Assembly: GCA_017473905.1 (NCBI GenBank)
Contig: JAFUJA010000022.1
Location: 1-64,000 of the forward strand
DNA length: 64,000 nt
Source: Lachnospiraceae bacterium
GTDB taxonomy: Bacteria > Bacillota > Clostridia > Lachnospirales > Lachnospiraceae
Reading direction: 5' to 3'
Below, piece after piece: positions 9,481 through 18,612 of this stretch (the stretch's first letter is position 1; each line of letters begins with the position of its first letter). The notes beneath the pieces were generated by a model. The model saw nothing but the letters and a program-made list of their open reading frames with translations, had not been told where the DNA came from and did not search any database. A program made the translations under genes and the position numbers.

Positions 9481-9509
9481 ATTATAGCAAATTTTATGCT
9501 TTTTGCCTA
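9481..9509 (-). promoter_or_regulatory. Vegetative promoter for asp23-nusB-xse-isp operon
   Basis: Minus-strand TAGGCA (9504-9509), 17-base spacer and a perfect TATAAT (9481-9486), about 75 bases before the asp23 start codon. It lies just beyond the stop of the transglutaminase-like gene, so it would start the run of genes down to recN. Confidence 0.7.
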
Positions 9510-9514
9510 GACCT

Positions 9515-10828
9515 TTAAAACAAAAACGTATAAGTATGCATAATTTCATTGTATGTAAAGTTCAACGAGACGACATTTTCATCCAGATAGTCAAAAATAT
9601 GATTTTCATCAATCAAATGTCTGCGTACTTCCCGATAGGTTTCTTCGTCCTTACAGCGAAAAGCCACATACGGCAATTCATTAAATGCCTCTGTTCCAAA
9701 GATAGCAAGAAACTCTTCTGCGGATACTTCTTCCACATACAGCTTTTCTTTTACATAAAAATTATACTGGTCCGAAACACATCTGGGAATGGGAATCCGA
9801 CTATCAATCACATGAGTATTACTCAAATCATCATTGGTAACAAAAAGATAATCATAATTTAAGGAAATCAGCTGGTCTGCGCCGTTTATATGACTTAAAT
9901 ATGAGGAATCTCCCCATGTTGCATCCACAAAATAATACGCATTTCCCGTATCCACAAGGTTCCAGGAATGTGCCTCTCCGTTAACGGAATGACCATATAC
10001 AATGCAGGACTCAATCCCTAATTCACGTAATAAGTACTGTACTGCCCTGGAATACCCCATACATACGGATTTTCCGTATAAAAATACAGAGCAGATATTC
10101 TGGTCATCTTTCGAATTCAGTTCATATTCCGTATTCAGTATCACATACTCATACACATGCTTTACTTTATCATAAACAGAAGAATTCATTGCAATTCCTG
10201 CAAGAGCATTTGTGGAATATTCATTGATTTTCCCAACACAGGCATCCGCTTCGTCTTTGCTCATGGTATAGACAGGCTCGTAAATGATACGGCAAACGGT
10301 GTCTCCAAGAAGCATTTTGGTATAGATACAACCGTTCGCATAAAAAAGCTCCGGACAATCCAGATAAACACAATGTTCTACATATTCAAGAATTTCCGGA
10401 TCGGTTTCACACAAAGGTACTTCACTGTGATGTCCCGCAAGAATCAAATACAATTCTGCATATAACTGCTTTTCATCCGGTTTTAGAAGAGAAAATGCAT
10501 ATCTGTTCTCCAATAAACCCATTTGATTTAAAATTGCCTGATTGGTAAGTCCCGCAGCGTGGCGCACATCCCAATCTTCCGCTTTTAATCCGGCTTTTAC
10601 AATAATCCCTTCCATCTCCCCCTCCGGATTCGGAATTACTGCTTCTCCATCTTTTCCCTTCAGATTTTTCGCTTTTACCTGTATTGCTCCAAAGAAAGAT
10701 TCCTGCTTTTCCATACTTTCTTTCCGGAACCATCCTTCTTCCCTGTATGCATACCAAAGAAGGGCAACACAAAACAAAAGACCGATTGAAACAATCCCGG
10801 GAACGATAAAATTTCGGATTTTATTCAT
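9515..10828 (-). CDS. Membrane-anchored transglutaminase-like cysteine peptidase family protein
   Basis: A 437-residue protein with one N-terminal membrane segment (about residues 8-27) and a long extracytoplasmic part. A transglutaminase core is visible: Cys256 in GKSVCMGYS, His287 in EAHSWN and Asp302 in VDATWGD, the standard catalytic triad order. Such domains in Firmicutes act as proteases, amidases or crosslinkers at the cell surface; the substrate here is unknown. The start was placed at the ATG 10828, just after the prfC stop (TAGTATG) with GGGA upstream. Longer starts overlap prfC. The final 100 residues show no domain I recognise. Confidence 0.8.
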   Translation of the reverse strand: MNKIRNFIVPGIVSIGLLFCVALLWYAYREEGWFRKESMEKQESFFGAIQVKAKNLKGKDGEAVIPNPEGEMEGIIVKAGLKAEDWDVRHAAGLTNQAILNQMGLLENRYAFSLLKPDEKQLYAELYLILAGHHSEVPLCETDPEILEYVEHCVYLDCPELFYANGCIYTKMLLGDTVCRIIYEPVYTMSKDEADACVGKINEYSTNALAGIAMNSSVYDKVKHVYEYVILNTEYELNSKDDQNICSVFLYGKSVCMGYSRAVQYLLRELGIESCIVYGHSVNGEAHSWNLVDTGNAYYFVDATWGDSSYLSHINGADQLISLNYDYLFVTNDDLSNTHVIDSRIPIPRCVSDQYNFYVKEKLYVEEVSAEEFLAIFGTEAFNELPYVAFRCKDEETYREVRRHLIDENHIFDYLDENVVSLNFTYNEIMHTYTFLF

Positions 10829-10829
10829 A

Positions 10830-12422
10830 CTATTCCCGGCCGAATTCAGAAAGGACAAGGCCAGGATTACGATCCTGGGTCATACCCACACTCCATGCGT
10901 TAATAAATAAAAGAAGGGGATTACCACGCATGTCTTTTACCTTCTTCATATCGGATGTACCGACAATCTTTGCAACATCCGTATCTTTGCTTTCAATCCA
11001 ACGAATATGTTCATACGGAAGAGGTTCCATACGTATATCCACGTTATATTCGTTTTCCAGACGATATTTTAAAACTTCAAACTGCAGAACACCTACAACG
11101 CCTACAATGATTTCTTCCATACCTGTGTTAAATTCCTGGAATACCTGAATGGCACCTTCCTGTGCAATCTGTGTGATACCCTTCATAAACTGTTTTCTCT
11201 TCATGGTATCCACCTGACGTACCCTCGCAAAATGTTCGGGGGCAAAAGTAGGAATCCCTTCATAGGCGAATTTCTTGGAAGCTGTACAAAGGGTGTCTCC
11301 GATGGAGAAAATACCCGGATCAAACACACCGATGATATCACCTGCATAAGCCTCATCCAGAATTTTACGTTCACTTGCCATAATCTGCTGGGGCTGTGAA
11401 AGACGCATGCTCTTTCCGCCCTGTACATGATAAACTTCCTTTGCCGCTTCAAACTTACCGGAGCATATTCTCATAAAAGCAATTCTGTCACGGTGAGCCT
11501 TATTCATGTTAGCCTGAATTTTAAATACAAAGGCAGAGAAATCATTTTCACAGGGGTCTATCAGTCCGCAATCCGCTTTACGGGGCAAAGGATTTGTTGC
11601 CATTTTTAAGAATTCCTGCAAAAAGATTTCCACGCCGAAGTTTGTAAGTGCAGAACCGAAAAATACAGGTGTAAGCTTACCGCTTCTAACCTCATCCAAA
11701 TCAAATTCCACACTGGCTCCGTCAAGAAGTTCAATTTCATCACGTAAAGTCTGATATGCTTCTTCTCCGATAATTTTAACAAGTTCTTCTTCGTTATCCA
11801 GGGAAATACACTCTGTTACACCTTCTTTGGTTCCTTTTTCCGTATCAGAAAAAAGAACTACCTGTCTGCCTGCTCTGTCATATACTCCCTTAAAAGCCTT
11901 ACCGCTTCCGATGGGCCAGTTTACGGGGCATGTGGCAATGCCAAGTTCCTTCTCGATTTCATCAAGTAACTCAAAAGTATCATTGGCATCACGGTCCAAC
12001 TTGTTGATAAACGTAAAAATAGGAATGCCTCTCATACCGCAAACCTTAAAAAGTTTACGCGTCTGTGCTTCCACACCTTTGGAAGCATCAATTACCATGA
12101 CTGCAGAGTCTGCCGCCATCAGGGTACGATAAGTATCCTCCGAGAAATCCTGATGTCCGGGGGTATCCAGAATATTAATACAATATCCATCGTATTCGAA
12201 CTGTAAAACAGATGAAGTAACGGAAATACCTCTCTCCTTTTCAATTTCCATCCAGTCGGAAACCGCATGTCTTGCAGTAGCTTTTCCTTTTACGCTGCCG
12301 GCCAGATTAATGGCACCACCATATAAAAGGAATTTCTCCGTTAATGTTGTTTTACCCGCATCCGGGTGGGAAATAATCGCAAACGTTCTTCTGCGGTTTA
12401 CTTCTTGATTCAGGTTACTCAC
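10830..12422 (-). CDS. prfC: Peptide chain release factor 3
   Basis: A 530-residue translational GTPase with G1 HPDAGKTTLTE, G3 DTPGHQDFS and G4 NKLDRD, and the RF3-specific C-terminal domain. It recycles RF1/RF2 from the ribosome after termination. The start is a GTG with GGAGGAG eight bases upstream. A 62-base gap without a clear terminator separates it from deoB, so the two may share a transcript, although they are functionally unrelated. Confidence 0.97.
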   Translation of the reverse strand: MSNLNQEVNRRRTFAIISHPDAGKTTLTEKFLLYGGAINLAGSVKGKATARHAVSDWMEIEKERGISVTSSVLQFEYDGYCINILDTPGHQDFSEDTYRTLMAADSAVMVIDASKGVEAQTRKLFKVCGMRGIPIFTFINKLDRDANDTFELLDEIEKELGIATCPVNWPIGSGKAFKGVYDRAGRQVVLFSDTEKGTKEGVTECISLDNEEELVKIIGEEAYQTLRDEIELLDGASVEFDLDEVRSGKLTPVFFGSALTNFGVEIFLQEFLKMATNPLPRKADCGLIDPCENDFSAFVFKIQANMNKAHRDRIAFMRICSGKFEAAKEVYHVQGGKSMRLSQPQQIMASERKILDEAYAGDIIGVFDPGIFSIGDTLCTASKKFAYEGIPTFAPEHFARVRQVDTMKRKQFMKGITQIAQEGAIQVFQEFNTGMEEIIVGVVGVLQFEVLKYRLENEYNVDIRMEPLPYEHIRWIESKDTDVAKIVGTSDMKKVKDMRGNPLLLFINAWSVGMTQDRNPGLVLSEFGRE

Positions 12423-12484
12423 TTACTTCTCCTCCGTAGTTTAAGCTTTTCTATCATTTTTCCCATTTGGGGAATTTTATTCAT

Positions 12485-13636
12485 CTATAAAAGGGATTTT
12501 GTACCGGGCATAGGCTTTTCACCCAGCCATTCCAAAACCGTGGCACTGATATCCGCAAAGGTATCTCTTGTACCCAGATTACCGGGATTCACGGCCGGAC
12601 CGTAAATCAATACCGGTGTATGTTCCCTTGTATGGTCGGTAGAAACCGTATATCCGGGGTCACAGCCATGGTCTGCCGTAATGATTAAAATATCTTCTTC
12701 TTTTAATTTACCTAGAAATTCCGGAAGTCTTGCATCAAATTCCGCCAACGCTTTGGCATATCCGTCCACATCGTTTCTGTGGCCGTAAAGCATATCAAAA
12801 TCTACAAGATTCACGAAACAAAGACCATTAAATTCACGGTCCATCCGTTCAGACATTTTATCCATTCCGTCTGCATTGCAGGTGGTGTATACATAATCCG
12901 TAATTCCTCTTCCCGCAAAAATATCATTAATCTTTCCTACAGAAAGCACATCGTATCCTTTTTCTTTCAGGATATCCAGCATTGTGGTTCCCGGAGGTGT
13001 AAGGGAATAATCATGTCTTCTTGAAGTACGGGTAAAATTCCCCTTCTCTCCGATAAAAGGTCTGGCAATAACTCTGCCCACCCCATGTTCACCCTGTAAA
13101 AGTTCTCTGGCAATATGGCAGTACTCATAAAGCTTCTCAACGGGAACAATATCCTCATGAGCCGCAATCTGAAATACACTGTCTGCGGAAGTATATACAA
13201 TCAATGCTCCCGACTTCATATGCTCATCCCCGTAATCCGCAATTACTTTCGTGCCGGAATATGGCTTGTTACACAAGGTTTTACATCCTGTACGAGCCTC
13301 AAATTCCTCTATTACCTCACGGGGAAAACCCTCCGGATAAACCGGAAGGGGTTGTTTTGAAATAAGACCGGCAATTTCCCAATGACCGATTGTGGTATCT
13401 TTTCCCTTAGACGCTTCTTTCATACGGCAAATCACCGCTTCCGGAGTTCCTGTCTCTTTGCAGACTGTAACTCCGTCAATGTGAAACAAGCCGAGTTTTG
13501 CCATATTGGGCATGTCAAAAAAGGCACTTTTAGAAACAGATGCAATGGTATTTGCTGTTGCATCTCCGTATTCTGCGGCATCCGGAAGTTCACCGATTCC
13601 AAAGCTGTCCAAAACCACCAAAAATACTCTTTTCAT
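12485..13636 (-). CDS. deoB: Phosphopentomutase
   Basis: A 383-residue alkaline-phosphatase superfamily enzyme converting (deoxy)ribose 1-phosphate to the 5-phosphate in nucleoside salvage. The metal-binding DSFGIGELPDA near the N-terminus, the TTIGHWEIAG phosphoacceptor region and the ITADHGCDP/DHTREHTP metal motifs are all intact. Length matches the family. No other salvage gene is adjacent; it stands between prfC and the spoIIIA operon. Confidence 0.97.
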   Translation of the reverse strand: MKRVFLVVLDSFGIGELPDAAEYGDATANTIASVSKSAFFDMPNMAKLGLFHIDGVTVCKETGTPEAVICRMKEASKGKDTTIGHWEIAGLISKQPLPVYPEGFPREVIEEFEARTGCKTLCNKPYSGTKVIADYGDEHMKSGALIVYTSADSVFQIAAHEDIVPVEKLYEYCHIARELLQGEHGVGRVIARPFIGEKGNFTRTSRRHDYSLTPPGTTMLDILKEKGYDVLSVGKINDIFAGRGITDYVYTTCNADGMDKMSERMDREFNGLCFVNLVDFDMLYGHRNDVDGYAKALAEFDARLPEFLGKLKEEDILIITADHGCDPGYTVSTDHTREHTPVLIYGPAVNPGNLGTRDTFADISATVLEWLGEKPMPGTKSLL

Positions 13637-13665
13637 TTTATGTACCTCCCTTTTATGACTTTTAC

Positions 13666-13685
13666 CTCACATATTGTATCATAAA
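13666..13685 (-). promoter_or_regulatory. Possible extended -10 promoter for deoB
   Basis: On the minus strand TGATACAAT (an extended -10, TG-N-TACAAT) lies about 30-40 bases before the deoB start. No good -35 is seen, so this is a tentative call. Confidence 0.35.
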
Positions 13686-13734
13686 CCCTTTTAAAAAGCA
13701 TCTTTTTCTTTCGATAAAATATTGCAAATCAGTG

Positions 13735-14490
13735 CTAATTTGTGACAGGCGTAATTACAATATTTTCTGCAGAGATACCTGCTTTACGCTGAACAATATC
13801 AATTATCTGCGCTCTGTGAATATCTGACAGGGATTCGCTGGCAATGCACACATCCGCAGTTTCTCCCGTAATACTTACAACCGCATTTTTAAATCCCTTG
13901 GATTCCAGAAGAATTTCCGATGACATTTCACGCTCCGCAATATCCGTAAGGGAAATCATAGTTGCAACCGCTTCACTTTTCTGTTCTTCACTCAGGGATG
14001 CATTATCAATAATACTCTGTAAAAGTTCCTTATTTTTGGCCCGGATCTGCTCTTTTGCAAGACGGGCGTCTGCAAGATTATTTACTGCTGTAACAGAAGT
14101 AAAAACGGCTTCTCCCGGAACTTCATCAATGTTAAGCTCGGTACCTTCCTCGTTCAGAGCCACATCCCCTTCTTCGCCCTCAAGAATGCCTTCAACCGCA
14201 TCACTGTCAACTGCCTGTGAGATAAAAGCGTTTAAGCCCTCTGTTTCCATGGCGGAAAGGGTATCCATATCCGCATCGGATAAATACTCGTCATCTGCTT
14301 CCACATAATCCGAATCCAGACTTGCAATATCTTCTAAAGAAATGTCCATCATTGCCACTTCTTCGCTTTCTGAAGCTGCATTCTCTCCTTTTTCTTCTCC
14401 CTTATCCAGAAAATTTAAGTATCCGGCCACTGCAATCATCAGTGCAAGGGATGCAATCATAATCTGATTTCTTCCAAATAATTTTTTCAT
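13735..14490 (-). CDS. spoIIIAH: Stage III sporulation protein AH
   Basis: A 251-residue protein with one N-terminal membrane helix (residues 10-27), a long acidic linker (about 30-130) and a C-terminal YscJ/FliF-like domain (about 150-251, RLAKEQIRAKNKELLQSII onward). In B. subtilis it is made in the mother cell and binds forespore SpoIIQ to build the channel ring across the intermembrane space. It is the last gene of the operon. The acidic linker is longer than in B. subtilis SpoIIIAH. Confidence 0.92.
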   Translation of the reverse strand: MKKLFGRNQIMIASLALMIAVAGYLNFLDKGEEKGENAASESEEVAMMDISLEDIASLDSDYVEADDEYLSDADMDTLSAMETEGLNAFISQAVDSDAVEGILEGEEGDVALNEEGTELNIDEVPGEAVFTSVTAVNNLADARLAKEQIRAKNKELLQSIIDNASLSEEQKSEAVATMISLTDIAEREMSSEILLESKGFKNAVVSITGETADVCIASESLSDIHRAQIIDIVQRKAGISAENIVITPVTN

Positions 14491-14518
14491 GCTCGTTCTC
14501 CTTTTTTTATTTTACCCC

Positions 14519-14944
14519 TTACGGGGCAACCCTGCCTTTCACTACTTTAATCTTATGTGTCTCCACCGGAAATAATACCTGAATCACATCATGAATCAGA
14601 AGCACTTTATCGCTTTCCATGTTTTCTCCGCAAATTACCAGTATTCCATAAACGTTACCTTCTTCCGTCTCTCCCAGCCAGTCAGTTTCCCCGTCATGAT
14701 ATGTAATCATAACCTGTACCTCACCCACCCCCTCCAGAGAAGATAATGCATTTGCAAGCTTTTGCTCCATATCCGTATTGCCTGTTGAAATCTGTTCCAA
14801 AATCCTGTTTTCGGAATCTACCGGACTCTTCTTGTCTTTTACGGGAATCATAAAAATAAAAATCAGTAATCCCACGCAAACCAGTAAAATCATGTACTCT
14901 TTTGCAGTTCTTTTTTTACATATAAAATCTTTTATTTTACTCAC
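14519..14944 (-). CDS. spoIIIAG: Stage III sporulation protein AG
   Basis: A 141-residue protein with one membrane segment (residues 18-35) and a ring-building extracellular part with LSSLEGVGEVQVMITY. In B. subtilis SpoIIIAG forms a large ring in the mother-cell membrane of the feeding-tube apparatus. This copy is shorter than the Bacillus protein, which suggests a reduced insertion in the ring domain. The start is a GTG with GGAGG nine bases upstream, overlapping the spoIIIAF stop by eight bases, which suggests translational coupling. Confidence 0.9.
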   Translation of the reverse strand: MSKIKDFICKKRTAKEYMILLVCVGLLIFIFMIPVKDKKSPVDSENRILEQISTGNTDMEQKLANALSSLEGVGEVQVMITYHDGETDWLGETEEGNVYGILVICGENMESDKVLLIHDVIQVLFPVETHKIKVVKGRVAP

Positions 14945-15287
14945 TTACCGATTCCTCCAGCATTTCCATCCAAATTCCGTCAACACTTTCTTCCAGCGCG
15001 GTTCTGATTCCTTCATTATCAAATACGGATGCTCCCGTATCCCAGGCATTTTGACCGGAAGCCGCTTCAAACTCCTGTTCACAGGTTTCCAGATAGTCTT
15101 GGAATTCAGTTACCGTATCCTCAGAAAACAGCTTAAAAACCGGCATTGCAAGTATTACAACGGTTATGATGCCGCAAATGGTTTTTATGTATTTTTCATA
15201 TTCCTTTGACGGGCAAAACTGAATAATCAAGTGGGAAACAGCCATGAATATTCCCATATTTTTCATTCCTTCCAATATATCCCTCAT
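14937..15287 (-). CDS. spoIIIAF: Stage III sporulation protein AF
   Basis: A 116-residue protein with two membrane segments (about residues 9-27 and 34-52, the second in a KTICGIITVVILAMPVFKLF stretch) followed by a short soluble tail. I start it at the ATG 15287 because AGGAGGT is four bases upstream; longer readings would run back into spoIIIAE. Required with the other SpoIIIA proteins for late sigma-G activity in the forespore. Confidence 0.88.
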   Translation of the reverse strand: MRDILEGMKNMGIFMAVSHLIIQFCPSKEYEKYIKTICGIITVVILAMPVFKLFSEDTVTEFQDYLETCEQEFEAASGQNAWDTGASVFDNEGIRTALEESVDGIWMEMLEESVSE

Positions 15288-15301
15288 AAAACCTCCTTCT
15301 T

Positions 15302-16330
15302 TTATGCGGTAACCGCTACAAGGGCTATTACAACAAGAAATACGGCAGCAGTTACCAGACAGGCTTTTAAAAGCAGGTAACATGCCTTTGAAATCTGCTC
15401 CGCACATCTTGCAAACCGTTTCTCTTCCATCATTCCGATGGTGGCACTGATTAATTGCAGTGCAAACGCAATTACAAGAATTTTACACATTGGTGCACAA
15501 AGTAAAATAATTAAAAGAATCAAAAAAGCGATTCCCAGACCGCTTTTTATCAACACTGCGGAAGCCACAAGAACGGAAGAAACGGAATCCGTAAAATCCC
15601 CCACTCCGGGAATGGCACCGATTGTTTTACGGAAAGTTGTGTAATTCATTCCGTCCACCGCCCCGTGAAGGATTTTTTTCATGACACCGATGCCGGCAAC
15701 CACCGTAAGTCCGCCTTTCAATAGAAGGTTTACACCCTTCTGAAGCATTTTTATAAAACCGTCGAACCGGTCTTCTCCCGAAAGACCGCTTAAAACCGAC
15801 AAATACGCGATACAGGATATTACCGGAAGAATAATCTCCGGCACAATCACTTCAACCGCATACAAAAGAATCAGATTCAACTGGTAAAAACCCACCGCAG
15901 TATAGATCTGCCGACCGACTGCCACGGACAGATAAAAAAAAGGAATCAGAATTTCCGTAAAACGGACCATTGTCTCAATCATGGTCAAAGCAGTTTCCGC
16001 CACAATAAAAAACAAATTCAGAAGCAAAATCACCCCACACATATAACAGATATAAAAGGTCACTTCTCCCATACTTTTTTCTTTAAAAACACCGGAAATC
16101 TGCTTCAGTAAGCCTGTTACGATGCCTAATAGAACCAATAAAAAAAATACGCCGGAAAAATCCTGCAGATTTGACTCAAATGCACTGCAGACCGTGTTAA
16201 TCACCAACGGAAATAGTTCAACTTCCTCTCCGGCAATCAAACTTTTAAAAATCTGCAGAAAGCTGTCACCTAGACTTGGCATAAAATCATTCAACGAACC
16301 TGCAAGCTCATCATATTGAAACCATTCCAT
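15302..16330 (-). CDS. spoIIIAE: Stage III sporulation protein AE
   Basis: A 342-residue polytopic membrane protein with about eight hydrophobic segments and the family segments FRKTIGAIPGVGDFTDSVSS and IKSGLGIAFLI. The gene begins only 11 bases after the spoIIIAD stop with AGGAGG in place, so the short N-terminus is real: it lacks the cleavable signal sequence and leader region of the roughly 400-residue B. subtilis protein. Function in the SpoIIIA-SpoIIQ channel is inferred from the operon. Confidence 0.93.
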   Translation of the reverse strand: MEWFQYDELAGSLNDFMPSLGDSFLQIFKSLIAGEEVELFPLVINTVCSAFESNLQDFSGVFFLLVLLGIVTGLLKQISGVFKEKSMGEVTFYICYMCGVILLLNLFFIVAETALTMIETMVRFTEILIPFFYLSVAVGRQIYTAVGFYQLNLILLYAVEVIVPEIILPVISCIAYLSVLSGLSGEDRFDGFIKMLQKGVNLLLKGGLTVVAGIGVMKKILHGAVDGMNYTTFRKTIGAIPGVGDFTDSVSSVLVASAVLIKSGLGIAFLILLIILLCAPMCKILVIAFALQLISATIGMMEEKRFARCAEQISKACYLLLKACLVTAAVFLVVIALVAVTA

Positions 16331-16340
16331 AAGAATCCTC

Positions 16341-16724
16341 CTAAAGACTCATGTTTTGTAATGTTTCCAAAAAAGCTACAATAATCGGCATCCCAAGAAA
16401 CAGAATATATATTTTGGCAAATATTCTGATTTGGGACGCAATTGTTCCAAATCCCGCATCCTGACAAATACCGGAGGATAATTCGGACAGATATGTAATA
16501 CCCACTGCTTTCAGAATGAGCGCAAAGTAATGACCCTCACCGGCCAGATTGAACATATCTTCCAAGCCTGCAAACACTTCCGTTATTTTACCCAGAGAAA
16601 ACGTAATCATAAAAAGAACAATTCCGGTTATAAGCAGAATTCCGTAAACAGGTTTATGACTTTTTAATTCCAACGCTGCAAGAACACCAAGAATTCCCAA
16701 CGCAGCTATTTTCATAATATCCAT
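16341..16724 (-). CDS. spoIIIAD: Stage III sporulation protein AD
   Basis: A 127-residue membrane protein with four hydrophobic segments, related to SpoIIIAC. The ATG at 16724 is used because GGAG lies six bases upstream; a TTG at 16730 is possible. The conserved LKAVGITYLSELSSGICQDAG stretch (about residues 72-92) identifies the family. Part of the mother-cell export-like apparatus. Confidence 0.93.
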   Translation of the reverse strand: MDIMKIAALGILGVLAALELKSHKPVYGILLITGIVLFMITFSLGKITEVFAGLEDMFNLAGEGHYFALILKAVGITYLSELSSGICQDAGFGTIASQIRIFAKIYILFLGMPIIVAFLETLQNMSL

Positions 16725-16733
16725 ACACAACTC

Positions 16734-16928
16734 CTACAGCTGAAACAAGGCTTTTATGGTATCAAACAGTTCGTTGATATAAGGCACAATCCATGATAAA
16801 ACAAGCAACAAACCTGCCAGACTTACGAGAAATGACTGTTCCTCCCTACCACTGTGCTTTAATACCTGTCCTAAAATCGTCACCAAAATTCCCACAGCGG
16901 CAATCTTAAAAATTACACCTACATTCAT
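16734..16928 (-). CDS. spoIIIAC: Stage III sporulation protein AC
   Basis: A 64-residue protein with two membrane segments (residues 4-22 and 31-50), the size and pattern expected for SpoIIIAC. It starts MNVGVIFKIAAVGILVTILG. Its stop is nine bases from the spoIIIAD start. Confidence 0.93.
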   Translation of the reverse strand: MNVGVIFKIAAVGILVTILGQVLKHSGREEQSFLVSLAGLLLVLSWIVPYINELFDTIKALFQL

Positions 16929-16943
16929 TGCAACCTTCTCCTT

Positions 16944-17462
16944 TTATAAGCATACTATGCATAAAAATGCACCCAGGGAAAATCCCAGGCAAACAGACAG
17001 TTTCCCCTTTTCTTTCCGTTCTTTCTCTGCTTCCCTGATCTCGTTTTCCCATTGTATAAGACAATGCTCCACGGCTTCCACCGGCATATCAATACAGGTT
17101 CCGGACCCGTACTCCATACAACGTGAAAGCAATTGTCTTTGGTGTTGTTTCAGCCGGAGTACCTCCGCCAAAACATTCATTTCTTTTTGCCAGATATTCC
17201 GAAGACTTTCCCTCTGCTCTTTTTCTAAGGCAAAATAAATATTACGGAATCGCTCTGCGTAAGGTTCTTTTAGTTCTTCACTTACAATCAGACAACATTC
17301 TCCAAGTGTGGCTCTTTTATTTAAAAGCTCAAGCCGAAGCTTTGACAGAATTTCTTTTATGTAAACCATTTCTTTATATTTTTGGGTAAAATCCAAAGCA
17401 TTTATCACGCCGTATCCGCCGCAACCCAGCAAAAAAAAGAGACACATCATCAAACGCAACAA
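16944..17462 (-). CDS. spoIIIAB: Stage III sporulation protein AB
   Basis: A 172-residue protein with an N-terminal membrane segment, a helical middle and a C-terminal membrane segment (LSVCLGFSLGAFLCIVCL). SpoIIIAB is thought to resemble the GspF-like platform partner of the SpoIIIAA ATPase. The start appears to be a TTG at 17462 preceded by GGTGAT; the first ATG (17450) lacks a good ribosome site, so the exact N-terminus is uncertain by four residues. Confidence 0.88.
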   Translation of the reverse strand: MLRLMMCLFFLLGCGGYGVINALDFTQKYKEMVYIKEILSKLRLELLNKRATLGECCLIVSEELKEPYAERFRNIYFALEKEQRESLRNIWQKEMNVLAEVLRLKQHQRQLLSRCMEYGSGTCIDMPVEAVEHCLIQWENEIREAEKERKEKGKLSVCLGFSLGAFLCIVCL

Positions 17463-17479
17463 ATATCACCATCCCATAT

Positions 17480-18460
17480 TTATCCGGCATTATTACACCA
17501 TAGAATATTTCTTTTATTATCGTAAATTTTATCTGTTCTTCCCGGAACACCCAGCTCGTCTAAAAATACAATACAGGAAAAACAGCCTGTCTCCAGTAGT
17601 TTACATAACCTTGTATTTGACCAGAAATTATTATCATTTTTACCGTGAAGTGTCGCAATAATACTGCATCCTCTGTAAAATGCATCCTCCACTGCTTTGA
17701 AATCATCTTCTCCCCCCAACTCGTCCAACGCAATCACAGAAGGAGACATACTGCGAACAAGCATAAGAATACCCTTATCCTTGGGATAATAAGACAATAC
17801 GTCCGTATTGGGTCCAAGATCATAAGCATTGATTCCACGGTAGCTTCCTGCCAGTTCTCCCCTTTCATCTACTACTCCTACACATCTGGGCTCCCCATAA
17901 CAGGTTCCATAGGATATTTCTTTGATTAAATCTCTTAATATTGTTGTTTTCCCCCGCATCGGGGCAGATACCAGAAGGCAGCCCCGAAGAATATGTTTGT
18001 CATAAAGGTAAGGAAGTATATGATGACAACATTGTATTTGTCCCGCTGGAATCCGGATATTAATACTGCTGATTACGCCCATGGAAAGAATCTTTCCGTT
18101 CTCCTGAACACCATGTCCGGTTACTCCGATTCGGATTCCTCCGTTTACGGTTAAAAAACCCTCCTTTATTTCTCCCGCATAGGCGAAAACTGAATGTCTG
18201 CAAATATGACTGAACAGCCCGTCCACTTCTCCTTCCGACAGAAGAATTCCTTTTTTTACATCACTTTGCAACCTGCCGCATTTATCCGGATATAAAAATC
18301 CCCGGTCAGTACAAATACAAACAGGTGCACTTTTACGAATACGGATTTCATATACTTTTACATTTTCTTTTATAAAAGAAGAAACTATGAATCCCAGATG
18401 ATTCGGAAATAATTTGTATAAATTCTGCAGCATCTTGTCCCGCTCTTCAAATGTTTCCAT
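17480..18460 (-). CDS. spoIIIAA: Stage III sporulation protein AA, secretion-type ATPase
   Basis: A 326-residue ATPase of the GspE/R3H-like class. The Walker A is SAPMRGKTT at about residues 165-173, where the usual PPGxGKTT has Met-Arg in the middle, but the catalytic GKT is kept. It is followed by VVDERGELAGSYRG and the Walker B-like VIALDELGG, then ATLHGKN. It would energise the mother-cell channel that supports forespore gene expression. First gene of an eight-gene operon; GGAGG lies six bases before the ATG. Confidence 0.95.
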   Translation of the reverse strand: METFEERDKMLQNLYKLFPNHLGFIVSSFIKENVKVYEIRIRKSAPVCICTDRGFLYPDKCGRLQSDVKKGILLSEGEVDGLFSHICRHSVFAYAGEIKEGFLTVNGGIRIGVTGHGVQENGKILSMGVISSINIRIPAGQIQCCHHILPYLYDKHILRGCLLVSAPMRGKTTILRDLIKEISYGTCYGEPRCVGVVDERGELAGSYRGINAYDLGPNTDVLSYYPKDKGILMLVRSMSPSVIALDELGGEDDFKAVEDAFYRGCSIIATLHGKNDNNFWSNTRLCKLLETGCFSCIVFLDELGVPGRTDKIYDNKRNILWCNNAG

Positions 18461-18506
18461 ACTCTTCCTCCTTCTCTTTTCAGAACATATAAAATATGGA
18501 CTTTAC

Positions 18507-18535
18507 ACTTTATGCGGACAATCTTTGAAATAGAA
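18507..18535 (-). promoter_or_regulatory. Candidate sigma-E promoter of the spoIIIA operon
   Basis: On the minus strand TTCTATT (18529-18535), a 14-base spacer and CATAAAGT (18507-18514) fit the sigma-E pattern KMATATT-N14-CATACAHT with two mismatches in each half and the exact spacing. It is about 47 bases before spoIIIAA. Sigma-E control of spoIIIA is established in B. subtilis. Confidence 0.5.
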
Positions 18536-18552
18536 CCTGGTAACCTCACCCA

Positions 18553-18591
18553 AAAAGAAAAACCCCTTTTATCTTTCGATAAAAGAGGTTT
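18553..18591 (-). terminator. Rho-independent terminator after pnp
   Basis: A 14-bp stem with one mismatch (AAACCTCTTTTATC, loop GAAA, GATAAAAGGGGTTT on the minus strand) followed by TTCTTTTTG, 22 bases after the pnp stop. It isolates pnp from the spoIIIA operon. Confidence 0.88.
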
Positions 18592-18612
18592 CTTCATTGC
18601 GTTTATTTTACT

